This document shows positions 1 through 5,493 of a stretch of DNA of 6,551 nt, piece after piece (position 1 is the first letter of the stretch; every line of letters starts with the position of its first letter). This DNA is from CAZMYO01 sp964570525 (GTDB lineage Bacteria > Patescibacteriota > Patescibacteriia > Magasanikbacterales > GWA2-37-8), in assembly GCA_964570525.1 (NCBI GenBank), contig CAZMYO010000026.1:1-6551 (forward strand). Reading direction: 5' to 3'. The translations under genes and the position numbers were made by a program. Below the pieces are notes generated by a model. It was not told the origin of the DNA, did no database searches, and was given only the letters and a program-made list of their open reading frames with translations.

Positions 1-1340
1 ATCCGCTCCTGCTTCATGGTATCGCGGTCGCGCACCGTAACTTTTTTATCTTCAAGCGAATCAAAATCAACGGTAACGCAATACGGCGTGCCAATTTCAT
101 CCTGCCGGCGGTAGCGTTTGCCGATGGATTGCGTTTCGTCGTAATCGACCCAGAATTCTTGGCGGAGCGCGGCGGCCAGCGGCTTCGCGACCTTCGCCAG
201 CTCCTCTTTTTTGGACAAGGGCAACACCGCCACCTGGAAAGGCGCCAGGTGCTTCGGGAACTTCATCACCACTCGCTTCTCCGTCTCGCCTTCTTTAGTC
301 GTTGGAGCTTCTTCTTCGTGGTAAGCTTCGAGTAGGGCAACAAGAAGCATGCGGTCGATGCCAAACGTCGGCTCAATTACGTGCGGTAAAAATTTCTCGC
401 CCGTTTCCGGGTCGGTATAATGCAAATCTTGTCCGCTTACCTCTTCGTGGCGCTTCAAATCAAAATCCGTGCGATAGGCAATGCCGTGCAATTCTTTAAC
501 ACCGAAAGGATATTTATATTCAATGTCCACCGTACGCTTCGAGTAGTGCGCCCGCTCGCCGTCCGGAATTTCATGCCAGATGAGATTATCCAGGTTGATT
601 TGCATCACGTCTTTCCACCAGCGCTTGATTTCACCGAGCCACATTTCAAAAGTTTCTTCCCATCCGCCAGCCGGCGGATTAGGATTGATAAAATATTCAA
701 ATTCGCCGATTTCAAATTCGCGCGTGCGGAAAATAAAATTGCCGGGCGTAATTTCGTTGCGAAAATTCTTGCCAATCTGCGCGATGCCAAACGGCAAACG
801 GCGGCGCGTCACGTTTTGCACGTTTTTAAAATTCACAAACATGCCGGCGGCCGTCTCGGGGCGTAAATACGCTACGGTGGAAGTATCTTCGGTCGTGCCG
901 AGATAAGTTTTAAACATCAAGTTAAAACTCTTGGGTTCGGTGAGCGCTCCGCCGCAATCGGGACACTTTACGTCGTCAACACTTTTTACCGCTTCCTTAT
1001 CATACCCTGGTTCGGCGCTGATAGCTTCTAGCAGATGATCGGCGCGAAAACGATGGTGGCAGGATTTGCACTCCACGAGCTCATCGCTAAAATTCTGGAG
1101 GTGTCCCGAAGCCTCCCACGCTTTTGGGTTCATAATGATAGCGGTATCAAGCGGCACCATATCCTCGCGCTCCCGCACGAAAAATTTCCACCAGGCTTGC
1201 TTGATGTTTTGTTTGAGCGCGTGCCCAAGCGGGCCGTAATCCCAGCTATTCGCCAGCCCCCCGTAAATTTCGCTTCCCGGAAACACAAACCCCCGGCGTT
1301 TGCAGAGCGAGATGACTTTGTCCATTAGGTCGTTGTCCAT
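1..1340 (-). CDS. glyQS: Glycyl-tRNA synthetase, homodimeric class II type (C-terminus cut by window edge)
   Basis: This enzyme charges tRNA-Gly with glycine in the cytoplasm, using ATP. I translated the minus strand from the ATG at 1338-1340 and obtained 446 uninterrupted residues to the window edge; the family is usually about 460 long, so only some 10-20 residues are missing. Landmarks are the N-terminal signature SLCKRRGFVFPGSEIYGG (11-28), a four-Cys zinc site (C91, C94, C126, C129), an RPETA segment (160-164), motif 2 (FRNE at 193-196, then FRTREFEIGEFEYF), HGIAYRTDFDLKRHEEVSG (285-303), motif 3 (EPTFGIDRMLL, 323-333) and the anticodon-binding domain from about 365. Two oddities are visible. 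The usual RPETAQG reads RPETAAG (A165), and residues 221-226 are encoded by a perfect palindrome that looks like an insertion. No Shine-Dalgarno site precedes the start. The gene follows the 222-aa hypothetical by 25 bases, so co-transcription is likely. Confidence 0.97.
   Translation of the reverse strand, partial: MDNDLMDKVISLCKRRGFVFPGSEIYGGLANSWDYGPLGHALKQNIKQAWWKFFVREREDMVPLDTAIIMNPKAWEASGHLQNFSDELVECKSCHHRFRADHLLEAISAEPGYDKEAVKSVDDVKCPDCGGALTEPKSFNLMFKTYLGTTEDTSTVAYLRPETAAGMFVNFKNVQNVTRRRLPFGIAQIGKNFRNEITPGNFIFRTREFEIGEFEYFINPNPPAGGWEETFEMWLGEIKRWWKDVMQINLDNLIWHEIPDGERAHYSKRTVDIEYKYPFGVKELHGIAYRTDFDLKRHEEVSGQDLHYTDPETGEKFLPHVIEPTFGIDRMLLVALLEAYHEEEAPTTKEGETEKRVVMKFPKHLAPFQVAVLPLSKKEELAKVAKPLAAALRQEFWVDYDETQSIGKRYRRQDEIGTPYCVTVDFDSLEDKKVTVRDRDTMKQER
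662..679. repeat. Palindrome inside glyQS coding sequence
   Basis: A perfect 7-bp inverted repeat, ATCCGCC / GGCGGAT, with a 4-base loop (669-672). Read on the coding (minus) strand it gives ATCCGCCGGCTGGCGGAT and encodes the Pro-Pro-Ala-Gly-Gly stretch around residues 221-226. A closely similar palindrome lies just upstream of holB (5236-5253). That suggests an interspersed element rather than chance, but with two copies in view this is inference. Confidence 0.6.
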
Positions 1341-1365
1341 AAATATCAATTTTCAAAGCGAAAAA

Positions 1366-2034
1366 TCACTTTTTCATTTTCAGCTTCCGTTTTGCCACAT
1401 CCTCAAAACTACCTCGAAATTCAAAATAGTTATCCCCTAATTCTTCCGGAGGCCCGTTAATACGGCTTGCCGCTCCCACGCTAGACTCGCTCGTTATCAA
1501 CTTGGCTATCCGCGCTCTTTCCATAGGATCGGCTTTTTTGTCGGAAGAACTATTTTCATAATCAATAACGCGCTTGGCCACTCTCCCTATGTCCTGAATG
1601 ATACTGTTAGCTTCCTTAGCAAAACCGTCGTTAAGGGTTATCTGACCATCTTTTTTTAAAACAAGTTCCTTTATTTTATTCAGGATTCTGCTATGTTGCT
1701 CAACAAACTTCTTCATATTTACCGGCGCCGTTGGATCTGACCACCCCGCCATGGCTTTTTCGGCTTCGGCAACAACCTCAAGAATTTGCTGCTGACGCTC
1801 GCTTGCTTTTTGTTTAAGTTCGACGATTGTCGCTTCAATTTTAGGGTCAAGTTCAGCGGGCGGAGCGGACTCCGTTTCTTCCATATCCATTACTAAACCG
1901 CCCCCTTCGACTTTTGACTCCGTTGCTGGTCGCGCTTCTACCACCGGCTTTTTGTCCGGCGTAGCGGGAGTTATTTCCTCCTCAATGACTAAACCAGCTT
2001 CCCGCGGATCTCGATATCCTGATTCTCTTGGCAT
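1366..2034 (-). CDS. Hypothetical charged, helix-rich cytoplasmic protein (222 aa)
   Basis: I do not recognise this protein. The first 60 or so residues are low-complexity, acidic and proline-rich (EEE, PATPDKKP, EETESAPPAE) and are probably disordered. Residues 62-95 form a likely amphipathic or coiled-coil helix (IEATIVELKQKASERQQQ), and 105-155 contain further charged helices. The C-terminus is basic (KRKLKMKK). There is no signal peptide, membrane segment, Cys cluster or recognisable catalytic motif. The ATG at 2032-2034 has no Shine-Dalgarno site, but a TACAAT hexamer lies six bases upstream, which would fit a leaderless transcript. It stops with TGA. It lies between frr and glyQS on the same strand, 77 bases after frr, so it may also be read from the operon. 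Coding is supported by the open frame, the plausible composition and the tight fit between neighbours. Confidence 0.75.
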   Translation of the reverse strand: MPRESGYRDPREAGLVIEEEITPATPDKKPVVEARPATESKVEGGGLVMDMEETESAPPAELDPKIEATIVELKQKASERQQQILEVVAEAEKAMAGWSDPTAPVNMKKFVEQHSRILNKIKELVLKKDGQITLNDGFAKEANSIIQDIGRVAKRVIDYENSSSDKKADPMERARIAKLITSESSVGAASRINGPPEELGDNYFEFRGSFEDVAKRKLKMKK

Positions 2035-2040
2035 ATGAAT

Positions 2041-2046
2041 ATTGTA
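2041..2046 (-). promoter_or_regulatory. Possible -10 element for a leaderless transcript
   Basis: On the minus strand TACAAT (5 of 6 matches to TATAAT) is followed by ATTCAT and then ATG. Transcription would therefore begin at or next to the start codon of the 222-aa hypothetical. There is no convincing -35 box at the normal spacing and the region is AT-rich, so chance is a real alternative. Confidence 0.3.
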
Positions 2047-2111
2047 TTTTGTTTATTAAAAATTCGGCTTTTTATTTGACATCTGCTTACTTTGCTTATT
2101 CTGCCTTTCGG

Positions 2112-2660
2112 CTACACCGTTGTGATATCCCGTTCCTTTCCCTCCCCAATTTTCTGAATCTCCTCGTTATAACTTTTCACCATCTTCTCCAAATCTTCCT
2201 GCAGACGATATTTCTCATCTTCGCTGATGGATTTATCTTTCTCTTCCATCGCGATCATCTCCCGCGCTTCTTCTCTGATCTTTCGGATAGCTATCCGGGC
2301 GTTTTCCAGCTTTTGGTGTAAAACTTTAATGAGCTCTTGCCGACGCTCCGAGGTTAGCTCGGGCAAGGACAGACGAATCAGGCGGCCGTCGTTCACCGGA
2401 TTAATGCCGAGACTCGAATCGCGAATGCCTTTTTCTACCGCCGCGAGCAAACCTTTATCCCAGGGTTCAACCGTGAGCGTTTTGGCGTCGCTTACCATAA
2501 TAGTGCCCACTGCCTTAAGCGGCTGGCGGCTGCCATAAGCCTCAACGGAAATATCTTCCACCATGGCGGTGGAAGCGCGCCCGGTTCGGAGCTGGGTGAT
2601 ATCCGATTTGAAATATTCTACCGCTTGGACAAAATCTTTTTTAAAATCATTAACATTCAT
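2112..2660 (-). CDS. frr: Ribosome recycling factor
   Basis: RRF acts with EF-G to split the post-termination ribosome into subunits so that it can be reused. The 182-residue product matches the usual length of about 185. It shows the domain I signature LRTGRAS (24-30), the beta-rich domain II (about 31-103), the conserved NPVNDGRLIRLSLPELTSERRQEL block (87-110), then the long C-terminal helices with ARIAIRKIREEA (121-132) and ISEDEKYRLQEDLEK (145-159). The whole three-helix bundle is present, with nothing missing. The ATG at 2658-2660 directly abuts the outer repeat of the GxxExxY cassette and has no Shine-Dalgarno site, so the sequence just before the start is repeat-derived. It ends with TAG. 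In many bacteria frr follows tsf and pyrH; here it does not. Confidence 0.97.
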   Translation of the reverse strand: MNVNDFKKDFVQAVEYFKSDITQLRTGRASTAMVEDISVEAYGSRQPLKAVGTIMVSDAKTLTVEPWDKGLLAAVEKGIRDSSLGINPVNDGRLIRLSLPELTSERRQELIKVLHQKLENARIAIRKIREEAREMIAMEEKDKSISEDEKYRLQEDLEKMVKSYNEEIQKIGEGKERDITTV

Positions 2661-2700
2661 ATAACACAGATTACGCGGATTAAACCTGATTACGCAGATT
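2661..2700. repeat. Left inverted-repeat arm of the GxxExxY cassette
   Basis: Two related units, an outer one at 2661-2681 (ATAACACAGATTACGC then GGATT) and an inner one at 2688-2700 (GATTACGCAGATT), separated by six bases. The outer unit matches the reverse complement of 3101-3121 at 20 of 21 positions; the inner unit matches the reverse complement of 3080-3092 exactly. The inner unit contains the TAA stop of the GxxExxY gene (2690-2692), and the outer unit touches the frr start codon. Confidence 0.9.
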
Positions 2701-3079
2701 TGCGATAATAAACTACGCGTTGAAATTCTAGACTGGGATTGCCAAAATTCAACAGAAGGCCAACTTCTATCCCTGATGCCTTCAAGTATGAAACGACCTG
2801 TGCTTGAAATATTTTAGGCATCTTACCGGCAATCGCCTTTATTTCAACAATTACCCTGCCATCAATAATCAAATCTACTCTAAAATTACCTATGATTATT
2901 TGCTTCCAATATACCTTGAATGGCTGTTCTGTTTCTACCTTACTTATTTGTTCCTGTAAAGCTACGAGCATTCCCTTGTGATAAATACTCTCTTTAAATC
3001 CAGGACCAAGTTCGGTGTGCAATCTCATTGCAGAGCCAATAATCATCCTGGTTAACTCTTCCTCTTTAAACATAAACAT
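2690..3079 (-). CDS. GxxExxY family protein, PD-(D/E)XK nuclease-like
   Basis: The 129-residue product carries the family signature GPGFKESIY (25-33, Gly-x-x-Glu-x-x-Tyr) after a helix (ELTRMIIGSAMRLHTEL). A nuclease-like core follows: RVDLIIDGRVIVEIKAI, with D69, E79 and K81 forming an Asp...Glu-x-Lys arrangement, then QAQVVSYLKASGIEVGLLLNF. From family knowledge, GxxExxY proteins (TIGR04256) overlap the PDDEXK_3 domain (PF13366) and have no settled function; nuclease activity here is inference. I chose the ATG at 3077-3079. ATG at 3071-3073 is equally possible. A TTG at 3098-3100 would add seven residues encoded only by repeat DNA and is unlikely. There is no Shine-Dalgarno site. The last three codons and the stop come from the left repeat arm. 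The gene sits inside inverted repeats between a lipoprotein gene and frr, as expected for a small mobile cassette. Confidence 0.88.
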   Translation of the reverse strand: MFMFKEEELTRMIIGSAMRLHTELGPGFKESIYHKGMLVALQEQISKVETEQPFKVYWKQIIIGNFRVDLIIDGRVIVEIKAIAGKMPKIFQAQVVSYLKASGIEVGLLLNFGNPSLEFQRVVYYRKSA

Positions 3080-3121
3080 AATCTGCGTAATCCATTTCAA
3101 AATCTGCGTAATCTGTGTTAT
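3080..3121. repeat. Right inverted-repeat arm of the GxxExxY cassette
   Basis: Two units, an inner one at 3080-3092 (AATCTGCGTAATC) and an outer one at 3101-3121 (AATCTGCGTAATCTGTG then TTAT), separated by eight bases. They mirror the left arm at 2661-2700. The outer unit contains the TAA stop (3118-3120) of the lipoprotein gene. Confidence 0.9.
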
Positions 3122-4203
3122 TCAGGAATCGTGAACCCCATAAATAATGTCTTGGTATCGGTGGGGTGAATCAACAGAGTTACCGGAATGGTATTGGTCG
3201 GCAATTTTTTAGTTACCCAGCTGCTGCCTCCGTCCACTGATTTATAGAAGGTGGAGCGGGAAGCGCCTTTATCGCCGAGAACGGTGCCGACATAATATAT
3301 TTCTTTGTGATTCCCGGGGCTCACGGCAAAGGCATAGATATTCACGCTCCCGGGCGGCGTCAGCAGTTTAAGATCGGTCCAGCTTTTGCCGGCATCGTTT
3401 GACTTGAGAATTCCATATTTAGAAACCCAAAAGACAGTATCTTTCTCGGTGGGATGAAGCACCAGCCGGTAAAAACTAAGGCTGTCGTTAAAATTACCAA
3501 GCCCTTCACTAAGACTATTCCACGTATTTCCGCCGTCATCCGAGCGAGAGAGGCCGCTCTGGGCCCCGGCGACATAGACCTGGCCTGGAACTAAAGGATT
3601 AGTCGCGACATATTGCAGACTCACACCGGCTCCAAAGCGTTTGGCCACCCGCCAGGTAGTGCCACCGTCGGGGCTCGCAAGCACCTCGCCGCCCAGTTGC
3701 GCGGCATACACGTTTTTAGGGTTTCCATAATCAAAAGCTACCGATGATACACGCTCATCGGGACGCTCGTCGGTATAGACCAAGACCCAGCTGCGGCTGC
3801 AGTCGGTGGTTTTATAAATATGCGCGCCATCGCTCACCAAAACCGTGCATTTACTTTTCGGGTCAACCGCCACGGCATAAATAAATCGGCCGCTCATGGC
3901 CTCTACCGCTTGCCAGCTATCTCCTTTATTATAGGTGTAAAACAAACCCTGCCCGCGCGTACCCATGTAGAAAGCGTTCGGATCGCTGGGGTCAGGAAAA
4001 AAACGATACACTTTAACTCCCGCCAAGCTCTTTACAACCTGCGGGGTAGGGTAAGCGTTAATTTGCTGCCAAGACTCGCCTTTATCCGCCGAGCGAAAAG
4101 CGCCCAGGGGACCGGCGGGAGTGGCGCCAAAACTAATACAACCCGCTCCCAGCAAAAGCAGAGAACCCACCAGCGAACCGAGTAAAAAAAACTTTTTAGA
4201 CAT
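3118..4203 (-). CDS. Lipoprotein with seven Asp-box (BNR) repeats, beta-propeller
   Basis: A predicted exported lipoprotein of 361 residues. The N-terminus (MSKKFFLLGSLVGSLLLLGAGC) is a positively charged, hydrophobic signal peptide ending in a lipobox-like LGAGC with Cys22 as the lipidation site; Gly at -3 is slightly atypical. The mature part contains seven Asp-box motifs of the S-x-D-x-G-x-x-W type at about 38, 91, 132, 177, 221, 268 and 322 (for example SADKGESW, SPDGGTTW, SDDGGNTW, SVDGGSSW). The 91 and 132 copies are degenerate (YNKGDSW, TTDCSRSW). This resembles sortilin/VPS10- and Ycf48-like propellers, so a seven-bladed surface propeller is likely; its ligand cannot be told. The ATG at 4201-4203 is preferred because it opens the signal peptide; ATG at 4219-4221 and TTG at 4228-4230 are alternatives. 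The stop codon lies within the cassette's right arm, so the original C-terminus may have been changed. Confidence 0.88.
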   Translation of the reverse strand: MSKKFFLLGSLVGSLLLLGAGCISFGATPAGPLGAFRSADKGESWQQINAYPTPQVVKSLAGVKVYRFFPDPSDPNAFYMGTRGQGLFYTYNKGDSWQAVEAMSGRFIYAVAVDPKSKCTVLVSDGAHIYKTTDCSRSWVLVYTDERPDERVSSVAFDYGNPKNVYAAQLGGEVLASPDGGTTWRVAKRFGAGVSLQYVATNPLVPGQVYVAGAQSGLSRSDDGGNTWNSLSEGLGNFNDSLSFYRLVLHPTEKDTVFWVSKYGILKSNDAGKSWTDLKLLTPPGSVNIYAFAVSPGNHKEIYYVGTVLGDKGASRSTFYKSVDGGSSWVTKKLPTNTIPVTLLIHPTDTKTLFMGFTIPE

Positions 4204-4262
4204 ATGATTTGACGAAATCATGCCGCGCAACGTCCATTGAAGCGCGGCGCTAATTAATTCGC

Positions 4263-5228
4263 TTAAAAATTAAGTAACACCCTCTCCACCAAGAGACGCG
4301 GATGGATATTTCGTCCCAGCAGCGTCTTAGCTTCAACCAGGAGATCGATTATCTCTCGGAGCGCGGATTGACTAAAGCGCCGAGCTTCTCGTTCGAGCCA
4401 GGCGCCGTTTTCCTTGTTGCCGGCCGAGTTATTTTTAAATAGCAGCAATTGGCGCCATTCCAGAATCCAAATATCTAAAATGTTTTGCAGTCGTTCGCGC
4501 CCGCGCACCGCATCGTCTTTGTCCCCAAAAATTTCTTCAATCAATTTTAATTTACTATAGAACGGAACGCCCAAAAGTTTTTGAAAACGTTTCACTTCTC
4601 CTTCACTAACGGACAGGGCCTCGGCGTTTTCGGCCAGAGTTATTGCCCGACCCGGCCGGCCCCAAGCAAGCTTGGCTGAAAGCGCAGCAGTAGCGGCGGC
4701 GTAGCCATTCTTTAAGAGACTCTCCACAATCTCCCGCTCCGGTACCAACGAAAAATAAAAGCATTGGCAGCGTGAACGAACCGTCGCGGGCAAAGCGAAA
4801 TCATTTTCCGTCAGGAGAATTATCAAGCTTTTTTCCGGCGGTTCTTCCAGAATTTTTAAAAGAGCGTTAGCCGATTCTTCGTTCAGGAGTTCCGCCTCGT
4901 CGATAAGCATTACTTGATAGCCGCCGAACCAGGATTTGAGCTGGAGGCGAGCGCGCATCTCCCGCGCCTGGGCCACGGACAATTCTTTTTTAAGTTTTCC
5001 CGTTTTTTCATCTTCGACTCGGGCGATATAGTAAAAATCAGGATGGCTTTCCAGCCTTTTTCCTCCCGTCGCCAAAAGCTCGGCAGCGATATGTTTCGCG
5101 ACCACTCTTTTGCCAACCTGGTCGGGCCCGACAAAACAGTAGGTATGCGCCAGGCTGCCTTCTTTGATGGCGTTTTCAAAAAAATCAACAATTTTGTGGT
5201 GGCCGATAATCACAATGATAGTCTGCAA
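4263..5228 (-). CDS. holB: DNA polymerase III delta' subunit (clamp loader)
   Basis: Delta' is the structural clamp-loader subunit that helps open and load the sliding clamp for replication. The 321-residue product has the N-terminal IIGHHKIVDFFENAIKEG, a Walker A-like loop GPDQVGKR (34-41), Walker B VMLIDEAE (106-113), the LLKILEEPP helix (123-131) and the TVRSRC motif (149-154), followed by a helical C-terminal domain. The Walker A residue after Lys is Arg, not Ser/Thr, so ATP binding is doubtful, as is usual for delta'. The Cys cluster of the zinc module, common in DnaX and delta' proteins before HPDF, is absent (LLATGGKRLESHPDF). The frame opens with TTG at 5226-5228, eight bases after an AGGCGG that could act as a weak ribosome site. 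GTG at 5211-5213, giving MIIGHHK, is an alternative start. It precedes the lipoprotein gene on the same strand. DnaX (gamma/tau) is a less likely identity. Confidence 0.85.
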   Translation of the reverse strand: MQTIIVIIGHHKIVDFFENAIKEGSLAHTYCFVGPDQVGKRVVAKHIAAELLATGGKRLESHPDFYYIARVEDEKTGKLKKELSVAQAREMRARLQLKSWFGGYQVMLIDEAELLNEESANALLKILEEPPEKSLIILLTENDFALPATVRSRCQCFYFSLVPEREIVESLLKNGYAAATAALSAKLAWGRPGRAITLAENAEALSVSEGEVKRFQKLLGVPFYSKLKLIEEIFGDKDDAVRGRERLQNILDIWILEWRQLLLFKNNSAGNKENGAWLEREARRFSQSALREIIDLLVEAKTLLGRNIHPRLLVERVLLNF

Positions 5229-5235
5229 AGTCTAT

Positions 5236-5269
5236 TCCGCCTCACCGGCGGATCAGCCGAAGAGGCTGA
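5236..5269. repeat. Two adjacent small hairpins just upstream of holB
   Basis: TCCGCC / GGCGGA (5236-5241 with 5247-5252, loop 5 bases) and TCAGCC / GGCTGA (5253-5258 with 5264-5269, loop 5 bases) stand side by side. On the minus strand they end just before the holB TTG start, and the first buries the only Shine-Dalgarno-like AGGCGG. The first hairpin resembles the palindrome inside glyQS. Whether they regulate holB or are only repeats is not known. Confidence 0.55.
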
Positions 5270-5351
5270 AAAGTCTGTAAAGTCCAAAGTCTGTAAAGTC
5301 GTAAATTAGAACAAAACCGCTTTATAGACTTTAATGACTTTACAGACTTTT
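5269..5351. repeat. GACTTTA/TAAAGTC tandem and inverted repeat
   Basis: AAAAGTCTGTAAAGTC (5269-5284) is followed after one base by a second copy, AAAGTCTGTAAAGTC (5286-5300). The reverse complement GACTTTACAGACTTTT stands at 5336-5351, with an extra GACTTTA at 5327-5333. The right copy can pair perfectly with either left copy (16 or 15 bp), so two exclusive stems are possible. It lies in the holB leader region. No protein can be read through it. Confidence 0.8.
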
Positions 5352-5394
5352 GACTTAAATAGCATACCAAATCCAAACCATTTTGGCAATCCTA

Positions 5395-5452
5395 TCCCGA
5401 TTTCCTTTCTAGGAAATCGGGGATCCTCGATCCCGACTTAGTCGGGATCGGG
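5395..5452. repeat. Pair of REP-like hairpins
   Basis: The first stem pairs 5395-5406 with 5411-5422 (CCCGATTTCC against GGAAATCGGG, loop TTCT, one G-T pair). The second pairs 5428-5437 with 5441-5450 (CGATCCCGAC against GTCGGGATCG, loop TTA). Neither has a T-rich tail of its own, so they are called repeats and not terminators. They lie directly downstream of the terminator at 5454-5486 and share its CCCGAT/ATCGGG core. Confidence 0.7.
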
Positions 5453-5453
5453 A

Positions 5454-5486
5454 CAAAAAGTAAAGCCCCCGATGGATATCGGGGGC
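5454..5486 (-). terminator. Rho-independent terminator of the 211-aa hypothetical gene
   Basis: On the minus strand GCCCCCGAT, loop ATCC and ATCGGGGGC form a perfect 9-bp stem (5465-5473 with 5478-5486), followed at once by TTTACTTTTTG. It starts eight bases after the TAG of the 211-aa gene. The opposite strand has no T-run after the stem, so it acts on the minus strand. Confidence 0.88.
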
Positions 5487-5493
5487 GGTAGGG

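Noticed and set aside
420..866. 148-aa open frame on the plus strand
   Set aside because: It lies fully antisense to the clearly conserved glyQS gene; its composition reflects the codons of that gene.
2076..2104. Plus-strand promoter suggested by TTGACA at 2076-2081
   Set aside because: No good -10 box follows at 16-18 bases, and no plus-strand gene lies downstream; it would run antisense into frr.
2651..3126. Target-site duplication flanking the GxxExxY cassette
   Set aside because: The bases just outside the arms (ending TTCAT on the left, starting TCAGG on the right) share at most three bases, which is not convincing.
3820..4185. 121-aa plus-strand open frame
   Set aside because: Antisense to the lipoprotein gene, with no recognisable motif and no ribosome site; a shadow of the real frame.
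4914..5309. 131-aa plus-strand open frame
   Set aside because: Antisense to the Walker A/B region of holB and running into the repeat region; no independent support.
5269..5351. Repeated units considered as a CRISPR array
   Set aside because: The two tandem copies are separated by one base, with no spacer-length gaps, and the third copy is inverted; no cas gene is in view.
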